A stretch of 64,000 nt of DNA. It comes from Acanthococcus lagerstroemiae (taxonomy: Eukaryota; Arthropoda; Insecta; Hemiptera; Eriococcidae). The notes beneath the pieces were generated by a model. It searched no databases. It was not told where the DNA came from and saw only the letters and a program-made list of their open reading frames with translations. This document shows positions 34,640-47,910 of this stretch, in pieces (the stretch's first letter is position 1; each line of letters starts with the position of its first letter). The DNA lies in assembly GCA_031841125.1 (NCBI GenBank), contig CM063113.1, forward strand, positions 29,471,312 to 29,535,311, read 5' to 3'. Both the position numbers and the translations under genes were made by a program.

Positions 34640-35770
34640 ATCCTGTGAAGCAAGTCTGAATATAGTCTGAATTAAGGACGAGCCTTAATCGAGCTTAACA
34701 AAGACTTTAAAAAGTCCACACCAAGTCTTAGGAATGCTTAAAAACAGTCGAATTTGTCGAAATACATAAACATAAGGAGGCTCAGTGAACCATAACAACG
34801 TCGTGATAATTCTTAACCATATTCTGTATGTAGGGTGTGCCAATTCACAATTTCTTCTTCTGTAGTGAAGATGGCGTAACAGCCGAAAGCGTGCTGGACT
34901 ACAGAAGGAGAAATGTGAATCAGCACACCTAACATACAGAATATTACCAAGTTCCAACATGGACACTAATTCTTAACCACTTGACAAGTATCAATCGGGT
35001 GCGGATTCAAGAGAGACGTGCAATCCTCCAGAGAGCAGAACTGAAAGTAAAGATGGTTCAAAACTGCTGACATTTTAGTCTCAAACAAGATAGTTGGATT
35101 CTGAAAGAGTCTCGAGAAATTTCAAACTAATATGGAAGGAGTCTCGAAAGTCTTGAAAGAATCGTAGGGAGTTTTAAACACGCCTAAAAGAATTTTACAG
35201 AGGCTTAAGCAAGTTTTAAAGTCTTACAGACTTCTGAAGAGTCGTGAATGCATTTGGAGAATCCTGATCAGGTTTGGATAAGACTTAAAGTGTTTTTTGT
35301 CAGCCTGAAAAGTCACAAAGACTGTTAAACGAGGCGTGAATAGTCTTGGTCGCAAGAAATATTGGAACAGTCTTCGAGAACGTCTGCTTGTCCTATTGAA
35401 TTACAGGAGAATTTTTAACCAATCAAGTTTTGAAGGGTCTAAATAAAATCTGGAAAAGTCGTGAAAAGTCAGAAATGAATCTCGCACAGTCAGTAAATCT
35501 GAAACAAAAGCCTTCTTTGGTCTTCAACAAATCTACGAGAGTCTTAAGAAAGTGTGAGTTTTAAGAACCCCTGCTCCGTATCTTGAAGAGCTATACGTAC
35601 TATAACCAAGTCTGAAGGAGTTATGAAGAGTCATTTAAACGAATCTTAAGCAATCTTGGCGAGTCTTCAATAAGTTGGGAGAAGTCATAAAGAGCCTTAA
35701 ACGAATCTGAGAGAGACCTCTGCCTGAAAAGTTGAAGAATCATGGAGCTAGTCTTAAAGACTGCAGCACC
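34640..35770. repeat. Degenerate GACTC/TTCAGA motif field, reverse orientation
   Basis: The plus strand is full of AAGTCTGAA, GAGTCTTAAG, GAAGAGTC and AGTCTTGAAAGAATC words at about 20-25 bp intervals. They are reverse complements of the words at 26.7-29.2 kb. Unit boundaries are not definable. A small inverted-repeat element at 34820-34946 interrupts the field. Confidence 0.6.
34820..34946. mobile_element. Miniature inverted-repeat element
   Basis: The left end is ATTCTGTATGTAGGGTGTGC followed by CAATTCACAATTTCTTCTTC. The right end is its near reverse complement, GAAGGAGAAATGTGAATCAG then CACACCTAACATACAGAAT. Arms are about 50 bp and the loop about 25 bp. Confidence 0.8.
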
Positions 35771-36632
35771 ACTTCCTTGAGGAAAACTGAATATTGCAAT
35801 GAATTTGAAGATTCTCAACAAAAAAAAATTATCGCATAGGCGAGAATTTAGTGCGTTAAAAAAAAATCTAACAGCACATATTGGAGGTATTTTTATTTTC
35901 AATGTCCATAAAAGAAACCTTAGCTGTACAAATTTTTTTCAAGGGAAATTAGATCAAACTTGAGAACTGTAGGTATTAAATAGTTATCTTGAACCTTTCA
36001 ACACCTTTTCTCGTAAAGTTGACAAGTTATTTCCGGAAAAAAAGTCTTTATTCTACTGTAGAGAGCGGGGACAAACCAAAATAAGGACTCAGAAATTGAA
36101 TTTTTTCGACGTATGTTCAAATGTGCTGACTGTTAACTTTTCTGAAAACTGAAGTAAAGTCTAAATTTTCTATATTTAGCTGATATTTCACAAAGTAAAC
36201 ATTTATTTAAAACCTACACATTTCTTCAGCCTAGCGAATAGCCTGATGTGACTGGCCATAAATATTGTAGGGCTAAGGTGGAAATTGTCCCACTTCTTTC
36301 TATAGGCCTATGGTTTATCGAATACAAGTATATTCCTCAAATTTTTAACTTCAACTCTGTTCACGTTTTCTGTACGCCGTTGAAGATTGTACATATCATG
36401 TAAATCCAATTTGTTGACGATGATAATAGCTAAAAATACTTGACTAAAAACTAAACCCACAGTGCCTGGTAAGTGAAGAAAGTAAACATTTCGAACAACA
36501 TACTTGCATTTGTTATTCCTAAAGTTTAAAGTTAAATTTTCAAAAGTCAGACCTATTTCTCTCCAGAAATCCACGAGAAGAGTAAACGAAGCGGAAGGGA
36601 CTATGGGAATTCAAGTCTGTATATTAAGAAAT
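35771..36632. other. No gene seen
   Basis: Unassigned AT-rich sequence without a supported gene or repeat. Confidence 0.5.
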
Positions 36633-36953
36633 TTAGAACTTAGTTCCCGGAAGTGGATTCTTTGTAGATTCGTCGTATAGCCCCTCTGTTTCCCCTTGCA
36701 TGGATCCCCTTTGTAGACCCGTCGTACAGCCCTTCCATATCCCCTTCATGAATCCCCTCCGCAAACCCGGGTAGATCCCCTCTTGTAATTCAGATACATA
36801 TGGGAAGGGATGATGGGCTCTCAGCCAGTTTAAAAAAGTTTGAACATCCCTTCTATCATGCTGCACTCGTGATTTCCTCAATTCTTTATCCTGAGCACTC
36901 ATTTCTGGTCGACAGTTTGTGAACATTTCCAAACCTTGGCAAAGATGAAGCAT
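36633..36953 (-). pseudogene. Fragment of an invertebrate repeat-derived protein
   Basis: The minus-strand frame contains QDKELRKSRVQHDRRDVQTF then LNWLRAHHPFPYVSELQ. I recall similar segments, an E-R.SR...D..D...F..WL..H.PFP pattern, upstream in the same invertebrate family as the broken ORF at 22.4-23.9 kb. That link is from memory and is unproven. After it the frame becomes a repetitive GIYPGLRRGFMKGIWKGCTT stretch, which the DNA shows as a degenerate CCCCTT..T..A.CC.GT repeat. It has no start, splice site or partner exon. Confidence 0.4.
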
Positions 36954-37121
36954 ATGACAGGGGCGCTAAAAATCCACTGCTGCAAACCGTTAGAGGTAAC
37001 ACCGAGTCGATGAGTCAGTCCGCCTGCACACTCTTCATAATTCGCATGAATGTTTGTTCGATTCGCGTTTGGACGTTAAAGAGCCGCTCTCTAGCGGCCT
37101 AATGAAATGCGGCGCGCGAAT

Positions 37122-37325
37122 TGGTGTATTTGGACGAAAAGATGATCACTGATCAGGGACAAAAATGTTCTGAAAAAAAAAATTCAAGTTGGGCTCATCT
37201 GGAAGGAATGATAAGGGCTGACACTTTAGTTCTCTTCAATAGTGAAAATACTAGAGCTCATTTCACCTGTACATGTTTTTGTGGTAAGAATACCCTGATC
37301 ATCTTTTCGTCCACTACACTAGCGC
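37122..37325. mobile_element. Miniature inverted-repeat element
   Basis: The left end reads GTGTATTTGGACGAAAAGAT followed by GATCA, and the right end reads TGATCATCTTTTCGTCCACT followed by ACAC. Length is about 200 bp. The 98-codon frame at 37121-37417 merely crosses it. Target duplication not resolved. Confidence 0.65.
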
Positions 37326-40300
37326 ACCTACCGGAGTGTCCAAACGCCAATAGTCATGTCGCTCCATATCTATTGTCTGTCTTCAATCCGGTTTCTAGAA
37401 CAAGCTGGTCCATCTAGTATAGGGATTTAAAACGTTCAATGCTTTTCGCATGTTAGAGTGACGAGTTCGGCGTTCCTATATCGCGGTACGTTGTAGGTTA
37501 CTCCATATTTACATGCTTGTGTGATCTTGAACGCCAATTATCTTGGTTGGTATGGGATTCACGAAAAAAAAAACATAGATATCATTTTTGTAGAGGATTT
37601 TACGCTCTTCAATTTTGGTAAGGAATATTTTTGCCTATAACTCAATTTTAAGCTAGATCCAAGCCAACTGTTTCCGGGGGCACTTTTTGAACTCTGGGGG
37701 GTGATGTTCACACCGGAGGAGGAGAGGAAATTACGGGCCTTTTCCGAAGAGGGTACTAAACATCGTACCAAGTTTCAGCTGTGCTGCAATCAATTCCATC
37801 AAAAATGCTAATTCCCCTGGACTAGGGTGCATGGGTTCCGTTTCCTACTCTGCGACAGAGCATTGAGAAGTTCGGGGAGGCTTAGCCGAGCTCAGAGCTC
37901 AGTCTGACTTTCGGATACTCGGATGGTCGGAATTTTACCGACTCCTCCAGCAGTGATGAGTTGGCATTTTTAATCCACGTTTCGCTATCAAACGAGCACC
38001 GGTTCTCCGAAACGGAGCGGTCCCCGTGAACGTCTCTACATTCATCGGTCCCGTTACCTCTGTCAAGTATCGAGTACTCGATTTTCAGCGTATCGCTTAT
38101 ATCGATAATGATTATCTTGCGTTATCGTACTAACACAAACGCGTGCTCGATAACGCTGGCAGGCTTCTGCTTTTGTTATTTTTAGAAATTCCATCACGTC
38201 CCGTTGCTCGCGTACAATCGATATTGTAACCGAAATCATTTTCACCTTTCACTTCTCGAGCACTGCATGTGCTCATATGTATTCGTGAGCAGCCGAAACC
38301 TATCAACCTATGGCAGAAAGTATATGGAGCTCACAGAGCTGCATACTCAGGGCTTTTCGACACCAATAACCCGACTCATTTCGTATGTATACTTCATTTT
38401 ATTTTCATCGTCTTATTGGAAAACGTAAACTTACAATGATAATCGTCGGTAAGCGTACATCTAACTTAGGTATCACAAATGAGATCGAACCTATATTGGT
38501 ACACAAAGTTTTTTTCTTTTGATCTTGCGAGAAGTTATTCGACATTGGTATACTCGAATATTTGATTTCGCGCGCACACCTAAAAAGAATATAAATACAC
38601 ATGTACGGATACTTAAACGTTACAAAGAAAAAAAAAAATAAGAGGTATCGTAAGTACAAAAGAATATACGTCCCTTATAACAGCCAAAACGATACGTTTT
38701 TGAAATCGAATAAAAGTATCGCACGCGTCCTCACGTTTGGTTTTTTCAAGGGGAGAGGGGAGTACAAGAGTGAGAACACGTCGAAATGTATAAAAAGAAT
38801 TAATAATGTTAAGACGAGACGAAAGAGTAACAAATAATAGGAACTTGAAGTTATTGTGTAAGTACGATTTACACAGGTCGAAAATAAATCATCATACACG
38901 ATATTAAAAGCTAGACACGTAGACATTCGATATACAATGAAAGCGTTCTCGTACAAGAGCTTTCTCAGTGATACGTTTTTTGCAAATACATATGGCACCC
39001 GGCAAGTCCGATATTCCTCGAGCTCCAACTCAGCTCAGACTGGTTCCATACGCAAGACGCAAAATTTGTGGATATGTAGAAAAAGCTCTCGATTTTTTTC
39101 TCGAGTAGAACTAAATGGTAAAACATCGAACATATACTCGGAATTGGCGCTCGCAATTAGCACGTGCTGAGTACGAGAGAAAAAAAATTACAACAAAATG
39201 GTGTACCTTAGCGATTTTATCGAGCAGTTTTCACGGCAAGCTAATAAGCGATTTTTTTCGACAGTAAATGGAAGGAATACAAAAATAAACATACGGCACG
39301 CAATTAACTTAATTGTGTGTCGAGAATTAAGGAGAAAACTTAATTTCGATTAAAAATACCAGAACGGGGTCGCGGTTTCAGCGTGTACTTCTCGGAATCA
39401 GATATGGGCAGGATTGACTGGCTCGTCTAGACAGTACTGGCGCTCAAAACTATTAACCCTTCCTACAGGTTGTAATAAGATCACTTCCTTATTCCTTATA
39501 TAAAATGCATACGTTCACCTGATACATCGATAATTTTCAAAACAGCGATTAATGCTCAGTGTTTCTCCTGATGAATTTCGACAGGAGCTACCTCCAACCT
39601 AAACATTCTCGGGGAGCCCTCAGACCTCAATTCCATCGCTAATTTGTGATTGATGAGTGACCGAACTAACACGGAACTATTGGCGTCAGAACGAAGGGAG
39701 GTAAAAGGGTACATTATTACCCCCAACAAATTTGGGGACAGGATATCGTTTGTACCCCCTCCCCCATGAAGAATTGTTCAGTAAGTTAAAAAGGCTCCTT
39801 GAGAGATTTCAGAGATGACATTCCCTGGATCTGAGATTTCTTGCTTGTTACCTTCACTTTTGAGAGACAGGAGATTCTTTTTGTTCCTCTTTGTATGGCA
39901 ACCTAGATTTTCAAGTTGTTTTGTTCCTTTCTGAAAAAAAAACCTTCCGACCTCCAACCGCCATTGCACTGATTCAAGATGGATGTTGAGTACGAGAGGA
40001 AACAACTCCGGGCAGCATGGCATTTCTGCATTTCAAAGCGTACTCGACAAACAAAAAAGTTTCTCTTTTAAATGTTACAGCCCATGTTCAGTTAATAACC
40101 CAAAGTAATATCTACGGGGAAGGGGCTGGCTCCACCTTATTGAAATACCAGTTCATGCTACCGAATACTCATCAACTCAACAGCAAACTTGGCAACTAGG
40201 ATCGATTTTGCCAACTGAGAAATATTTGGAGTGGACAACCCCTCAGCAGAAAAAAAAAAGCGTTCACGAAATTTTCTCATCAGTTTCACGGAATAATGCG

Positions 40301-42889
40301 TTTTGACTCGAAATATCTGCCCCATGTACCCTACACCGACCTAGTCTCTATCGCCATCGCCTCCCCACCCCTTCTAGAACCCTTACTATCAGCTAGCCGG
40401 TAGCTAGTCACTCATTAAGCAAGTTGACAAGTGCTCTGAATCTGGCGCAGGAGCTAGATGCGAGAGGCGTCGCAAAATCATCAATGTTCCTCAGGTAGAG
40501 TCCGAATTAGGCAGCTCAAATTTTCAATTCCCAGAAAATCGCCTTTTTGAAGTCGATTGTCTTTCCAATCTTCAGAGGTGGATTCAGAATTTCGTTTTGG
40601 GGAAGGCTAAGCTCCGTAAAGAAAATTCGGGGGAAGTTATCGTCAGCTAATAAAGTCAAAAGTAACAGGAGGGAGCGTTAATTCCTTGAAAATAGCAAGA
40701 AATACGGATATTCGCGAGTAAAAATTCTTTTTCACTTCGGCAAAAATGTATTGGAAAATATAGTTTTTGACATGAAGGAATCCCACTTCCGCTAAGAACG
40801 TGCTGGAGATTTTACTATTCATCCGAATACCATAATATCTGGAGTAAGCCTAAGGGCTCTAAGGGCCGAAGCCCTTACAGCCAACCTCTGGATGTGCAAA
40901 TGGTTAAACAAAAAGCAACATTGAAACAGTTAAGAGGAGTCTCGCTTGGAGGTCAACTCATTGGTGCTAGACTGCCTCACAGATAAACAGTCTGATAGAA
41001 AGGAAACCCAAGACATATAGTCGAATAGTCGACCGGAGATGCTTTAACCATGAAACCCTCAAGTTACATCTGAAAAATGCCATTGATAAAAGTGATTGCC
41101 GGCTCGGATTGAATATGCAATCATTACAGAGCTAAGCTGGAATACAGAAACCCGATCGAAAACCTGCAGCAGTTTATTTACGACTGGTTCAAAAATAAAA
41201 TTCATCACTGCATCCATTTCACGAGTTCGCACGTACAGTAGATAGTTTGGTCCCCCCGGCCGGATACAATGACAGTCGGGATACCGAAAACTGATAGAAC
41301 ACGTTTTTACGCGGAACTACATAAAGACTCATGACCGCAAGCTGGGCTGTATACAACTATGATTTAAATTTTACTTCGGTACCGCATGTAGAGCTTGTCG
41401 TGAGTGAAAAACTCAACTATGATTCGGTTATCCACAATTCTGTTATCAAGATTTTGTAATTTTGTTGCAAGTACAAACGACTATTGGAAAGAAATTCAAT
41501 CCATTCGAAAGAAAATAAATTCTAGGGAATGAAAATGACAGGCACATCAGGAATTCGCCGAGTACTAAAAAAATTACGAGTTCGTACTGGAACATCAAAG
41601 TATTCAAACGTTTTGTATTAAAGAATCGCCAGTCATTGACTTCGGTTTCCACTTATCAGGACTTTTTTTCACCTCTTCAAAGTGAACATTAAATATTCCA
41701 TTGTTTTTTTGCCAACGATAGGCATTTGAATCGATTTTCATTTTAAAACAGTATGTTCGGAGAATTTAAGGGGAAAAAGTAAAAAGAATATTCTTGTGAA
41801 CATTTTTATTAGTCTGTGAGGTGGTTCTTGCTACGGCGTATATCATTTTTTTCGCGTATCAAGATTTTCAAATTCCTGCGAAAAGTCAAAAGTTAGAGAG
41901 TCGGGTGACTGAACCTCGAGGTTTTGACCCTGCCCGGGTAAGACGACCAATTTAATACTACTCCTTTAAAAAAATAAGAAAAATAAAGAAAACGTGAAAA
42001 GTCAATGTTACACTTCATTTTCCCGTGTCAAAATTACGATTCAACGTCGCACTTACGAAAGAAATACAAAAGAACTTTTTCCCAGGAATCTTAACGGAAA
42101 TTTTTTGTATGAATTTTATTAAGCTTCTAGTAAGACGTCTCGCGATTAGGGTTGAAAATTTATGGTACTCGGTGCATTACAATCGTGTATACGGTACTCG
42201 GTATATACCACTGTAGCAATTTCACTATACCCTGGCTTACGATCATATATGTATACGATGAACGACGATGTATGGAAACAGTTACACATAACCATTTACA
42301 TTACGGCGAACAAGGAACAGCCCAGCCCGATCGACCTCTTCCTCGAGCCACTCCTAGAATGCCATAAACGACCGGCACACGTATATGCATGTGTGTATAG
42401 AGTCTCTCTCTTTCGTCCTCACCGCCGGTTTCCAATATTGGAATTTACATCGCGTTTAGCATTACCCTGTCGCACTCGCATATAGTTTAAGACGTCGTAA
42501 ATTCGAGTACTGGTGCCCCAACGAAAGCTTTCTCGTAGAAAGGTCTCGCTTTTGCGAAAGCTCTTCGTCGGGGAAAAGGCTAGACGGTAATCACAATGCC
42601 TCGAACAACATCCATGCAATAAAACTTGATTATTTTTTTTTTTACGCTTATTTAGGAAGTTATGTAGCGCATTTGTTTACATTTTCCGTCGTATCCCTGG
42701 CAAGTTTCCTTTACCTCCGATGGCTCAACGGATAAAAAAGATTTTGGGCTGTGTTGCGATTCCTGATAGTTGTGAGTGATATGGCTGTTGAAGAGTTTGA
42801 GAATTTTTAGTTCATTTACTTGATTTGTCAGTTTGGTATGAACATTGCTGAACCACAAGCTTAGAATGTATTTGTAATAGGAACAGGGT
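37326..42889. other. Long stretch with no gene seen
   Basis: About 5.5 kb without a supported gene. The part from about 37.8 to 39.4 kb is relatively rich in CG dinucleotides (TCGAT, CGCACG words) compared with the rest. This could mark regulatory DNA, but no promoter element can be assigned. No long repeat was noticed. Short frames on both strands lack motifs. Confidence 0.5.
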
Positions 42890-44520
42890 ATATAGATGCA
42901 ATATAATGCCTGAGAAGCCAATGCATGATTTTGCGAGGACTGTCAACGGCACACTCTGGAAGATTCATGATTACTTCTGATACATCATATTTACGTTACC
43001 TTATAACGCAATACAATTCCTGGGAAGTCACTTCATGATTTGCGTTAACTGTCAACTGCGCATTCTGTAAGGTCAATCATACACTCTGTCATGTAATACA
43101 TGCACTACCGTGTAATGCAATTCCTGACAGTCAGTTTGTTCTCTTGTGTACTCTCAACTGCACACTCCTGAGAGTCAATTATACTAAGTGGCATGTAATA
43201 CACACACGGCTCTTTGGTGCACCTGGGCGGCCACTCGATACCACCGTTCAAACCGATGTAATGACTGGTTCATGCATTTGTATAAGGCGTTTGCTGCACA
43301 TTGTAGGCCAACCATACAGTTTGCATGTAATACATACACTGCCGGCTGATGCATTATATGCTTGGAGAACCATTTCATGCTTTTGTATAGACTATCAACT
43401 GCGTATCATATACTCTGACATGTAATACACACATATATCACCAGCTGGAATAACGTAATGCCTGGGAAGACACTTCATGCTTTTGCGTACACCGTCAACT
43501 GTCCCATCTGCAAGGTCAATCATACACTCTGGCATGTAATACATGCACTACCGTGTAGTGTGAGTAATTCCTGACACGCGACTTTGCGCTCTTGTGTGAG
43601 CTATCAACTTTACACTCCTGAGAGTACATTATATTATTAACTGACAAGTAAACACACGCGCACATACACAGCTCTTTGGCGCATCTGGGCGAACCATTTC
43701 ACCATTTTTGCATATACCATCAACTGCACGCTCCGGGAGACCAACTGTGCACTTTAGCAGGTAATACATAACCACCATTTGGATTAATGTAATACCTGAG
43801 AAGCCACGTCATACTATTGAATAAGGTGTTTCCTACACAATGTAGGCCTGGAAAGCCACTTCATGCTTCTGTATAGCCCATCAACGGCGTACTCCAGAAA
43901 ATCAGTCACTCTGGCATGTATACATACCACCGTTTGGAGCAACGTAATGCTGGGAAGCCGCTTCATGCTTTTGTGTAAACTGTCAACTGCCCTATCTGCA
44001 AGGTCAACCAACTCCGGCATATACTATATATGCACTACCATGTAGTGCAATATAATTCCTGGATAGCTACTTTGTGCTCTAGTGTTAAAGTCTCAAGTGC
44101 ACACTTCTGAGGGTTAATTATGCTAACTGGCATGTAATACACACACTGCTCTTTAGAACACCAGGGCAGCCACATGACATTTTTGCGCAGTACCATCAAC
44201 CGCAAACTCGGAAAGGTCAATTGTACATGGCATGTAGTACAGATACCGCCATTTTTGGGCCAATGTGATGCTTACAAAACCACTGCATACTTTTGTGTAA
44301 GCCGTACGCAGCACACTGTAGGTCAACCATACATTCAGTACATAATAACACACTGCTGCCAGACTGCCTGAGAAACCACTTCGTTCTTTCGCACAAACCA
44401 TTAACTAACTGCACACTCCAGAAGGGCAGTTATACACCCAGGCACATCATGCATATATACTTTTGTACAGTGTCTCGTGTGCAACAGTCAACAGACTATC
44501 AATAATGTCATATGACACAT
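42890..44520. repeat. Satellite of about 105-bp monomers in about 460-bp higher-order units
   Basis: Monomers share CACTTCATGCTTTTGTGTA, then TGTCAACTGC.CA, TCTG.AAGGTCAA.CATACA, and GGCATGTAATACA. TCAACTG-type words recur near 42944, 43047, 43149, 43389, 43494, 43604, 43709, 43880, 43982, 44091 and 44196. Monomer subtypes recur in the same order every 440-490 bp. TGCACTACC lies at 43101, 43544 and 44031; GCTCTTT..G.. near 43209, 43671 and 44148; and the CACA.TGTAGG subtype near 43297, 43832 and 44312. This is higher-order organisation. Frames inside are by-products. Confidence 0.85.
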
Positions 44521-45654
44521 GCAGTGGACAGTTCAGTCACCCACATTGCTTCTGGCTGCTAGTAATACACAATCCCAGTCCATGTTATAATACTCAAAGA
44601 GTGCATGCGGCATATGAGTCTTAAGAGACGGTGATCAGGTTTGTGATCATCTGGTTATACAGCCAACGGTCACAACTCTACTTGCTGAAACACACAGACA
44701 GCAGCCACAAAACTATGCCATCCTGAATGGGAACTGTCTCATACTATTTTGGTTCTCCACCCTCGCAGAAGTACCATTACTGTAATCAAGCAACCGTTAT
44801 CTCTGCGCCATTAACACCGACCACGGTTGTTGCCATCGCCGTCGCTTTTACTCGAGACTTCTAATGTACTTTTAATGCCAGAAAGCCCGATGATAAACAC
44901 GCCGAAATAGCAAACCGGAAAACGGGCTGAGTTGTACACTGTACAGTATACTTTGCTCGCCGTGTGCGTCTTGTTTGACTAATTTTAAGGAAAATTTTCA
45001 CGCGTTGACGCAGGCCGAGTGGTGTTAACGCTCCCGCCATGCGGTGTCAACGTTCTACGTTTCACCGAGTCTCGATTTTCATTATAAATTCGCATTATCG
45101 TCGTGCGTTGTCGTCTTCATCATCCTTTAATTATCGTCGGCGATAAAATAATCGATTCGATTCCCCCCGCACCTTCTACAGGTCGTTTGTTTTAGTTACA
45201 TAGGTAATCGAGAAGGTTGTACGAGGCATTGAATCCAATCCGGGACAGGGTTTCTTGTACCCGAATACCCTCTTCGAGTTACCCGAAAATGGGCGTCAAT
45301 TGGCCATTATGTATACAGTTTTGTGTTTCTCTTTCGAAAGCAGAGGCATCAGCGCGTGTATGGCACGACCTCTTTTGGGACACGAATCCGGTGTCAGTAC
45401 TTCCAGTTGCTTGAAGGTATCAATTAAACGTGGTGTGCATACGAGGTTGGGCACATCTACGTATCATCACTCGAGCTGATTGTTTTAAGTGAGACGGAGG
45501 TGGCGCAGGTGATGGTCCAACGAACTTTCTGAATTATAGAATGACACTCGCTCGTGGTTGTTTTACATTGCCGTGAAGTTCAGGCGGCAGACAAGAAATA
45601 GTCGACAGCTCTGCGATTTCTAACCCCTTCTTCATGGAGGCAGGAAGCCAGGAA
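44521..45654. other. No gene seen
   Basis: Unassigned sequence. A plus frame at 45217-45414 is short and has no motif. Confidence 0.5.
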
Positions 45655-45850
45655 CTCATTCAGTCTTTCTTTAAACACTTCTATGATGAATTGGAACTCT
45701 ATCATGATTCGTCACCATTCATCAGACTCTTTTAAAATTCATTCGAAAAATTTTAATAAAACTCAGTTGGACTCCGTCCGGACTCATACTCAGTTCAGAT
45801 TCATTTAAGAGTTATTTGAAGTCTGTTGAGATCTTTTGACTAATTTCATT
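45655..45850. repeat. Degenerate GACTC/TTCAGA motif field, small
   Basis: Carries CATTCAGTCTTTCTTTAAAC, CATCAGACTCTTTTAAAATTC, GGACTCCGTCCGGACTCATAC and TCAGATTCATTTAAGAG, the same words and orientation as 26.7-29.2 kb. Confidence 0.5.
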
Positions 45851-46820
45851 TCTTTGATAAACGACCGTTCTCTTTTTCAAGATTTGTTCAGATTCATTCA
45901 GATTAGGCTTCGAATATTCGGATTCAATACGAGTACATTAGGTTTTTATTTCCCGTTATTTCCACAACTTTGGCAAAGAGGGAGGGGGAGTGCAGAGGTT
46001 AGGTTTTCAGAATATGGACACACTTGTGAATAGGATGTCTTTCTCTTGACGTACGAGAGCTACAGGAAACTTTGATCATGCCATAAATTAACATACAAAG
46101 TGGGTGGCACTAGTGCCACCTAGTGGTGAAGCAGTGCCTCGCAGTAAAGTACGATTGTGCCACATGCTACGTTCTATAATCTCGCTCCTTTCTCAGTAAA
46201 TTTGCCTACATCGATGTAAACCTAATACTTTTTTCTAGTTCACCCCCTCCCCTATTTTAGTCTAGGTATGCCACTGATTGAAATTATCAGTGCCACTCAG
46301 CAAAAATCTTTTAAAATATGCTCTGACTTCGACAGATGATTGCTCCGACTCATTTCCACTGGAGTAAAGACAGATGATTAAGATCGAATGTACAGCAGGT
46401 ATACAAAAATAATTTATCATTTACTAGATAAATAATGTCCTGTATACGTGGTAGTTTTTATGGTGTAGATAACTCGTTTTTTGGATGAGCAGATAATCGA
46501 ACGACAGAAAAATGTCACAGTTTTCAACAAAAAAAAAATCCCCGTGTAAGGTAGCTTGAGAGATCGCAATGCCAAGGAAACACAGAAAATACATTATGAA
46601 GAATAACGAACAGGTTATCTTAATATAGCCGTGAGGGTAGGCCAATCTGAATCCGTCTGAAACCGCAAGTCCCGAGCAGTACTCATATAGCATTTTGTTG
46701 GCCAGGGTATTTGCTCGAATAAAAAAAATTAATTAATTAATAAAATGACTGGACTTCTCCTGGACTGCACATTCCATTTTCAAAGTCATACACAACCATC
46801 TTCACTCACGAGGTCTTGCT
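45851..46820. other. No gene seen; short perfect palindrome
   Basis: GGTGGCACTAGTGCCACC at 46103-46120 is an 18-bp perfect palindrome. TTCACCCCCTCCCC followed by TAGGTATGCCACTG near 46240-46275 looks like the end of a small DNA element whose partner end was not found. The rest is unassigned. Confidence 0.4.
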
Positions 46821-46827
46821 TAGACAG

Positions 46828-47024
46828 GGCTGTAGCCACGAAGGAAACATGAGGGCGGCTCGCCCTCGAGTCATCTGTTTCAGAGTTAGCAAATAGGCAA
46901 TTTCAGGTGCTCAATTAGCAAATTCATGATTTTAAATTTCTTTTTTTTGCTTAACAGTTGAGAATACGTACGTGGACAATTTTTGATTCTCGCACCCTCA
47001 ATGAATTTGATTCGCTACAGCCCT
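46828..47024. mobile_element. Miniature element with ACAGGGCTGTAGC ends
   Basis: The left end is ACAGGGCTGTAGCCACGAAG. The right end is TCGCTACAGCCCTGT, the reverse complement over about 13 bp. Length is about 197 bp. No clear target duplication and no coding potential. Confidence 0.6.
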
Positions 47025-47848
47025 GTGCTCCGACCCTCAACACTTCTTGAAGGCGAGCATTCTTTCTTTTGAATGCTCGACTTTTGGTTGGCCTTTTCCG
47101 CCCTATTAACACTCTGTTTACCTGACAATCGAAAATTATGAACAAAAAAAAAAAAAAGGAAATGGCTGTATACTACAGCTACACGCGCGGTAATACTCGA
47201 AGAAAAAAAAAGGTAATTATTACTTATAACATATTTTAAATACACACGAAGAGGGCACGTAAAGGCAAAACGTGCCAGAAAGACGAGTAACACAGTAAAA
47301 TAATGGAGTCTTGACATCCGCAGAATTCGTTTCGCGAACGGAGTAACGAAAAACTGCTATAACTGTCCTCCAAAGAGTGCGCGACTCAACACTTGGCGTC
47401 ATTTAGTGGGCTGCGTGGTTTTCGAGTCAGGCTGCCTGCAGCCTCTCTACCATTTCCTGAGTTTAAAATACGTGAAAGTTAGGCATACGTCTGCGGTACA
47501 CAGGCTAAGCTTGCATTTGTTCGCCCTTTTTCGGTTTTGGTGTGTCGGGAATTTCACAAGCCTGTGCCCAACTCGAATACCGCCGCCCATATCACGTTTA
47601 CGTTGCATTTCACACTGCAGAGTACACCTTTACCTCGATTTTTTTTTTTAATTTACATACAAAACCGTACACGAAAGACACGTTTCAACGATCACCATCG
47701 ACGCCATCGACTACACCTCGAAACGATCATCACTAACTCGCTCACGTCCGCAGCGATGACAATAATTCGAATCCGTTCGGCTCGAGCACGACGCGACGCA
47801 AAGTAAAACGTGCAAACCGGCGAGCCCCGTTCCCGTTGCTCGACGCCC

Positions 47849-47854
47849 TTTATT
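47849..47854 (-). promoter_or_regulatory. Candidate polyadenylation signal AATAAA
   Basis: TTTATT on the plus strand is AATAAA on the minus strand, 57 bp past the receptor stop codon. Position and spacing suit cleavage of the receptor mRNA. Not proven. Confidence 0.5.
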
Positions 47855-47910
47855 GGGCATAACCTCGAACTCCGAGCGACGACCAGTCGCGTACTGAATT
47901 CGCCAAATGA

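Noticed and set aside
42890..44520. CRISPR-like array
   Set aside because: Monomers are long, diverged and contiguous without unique spacers, in a eukaryotic context. It is a satellite.
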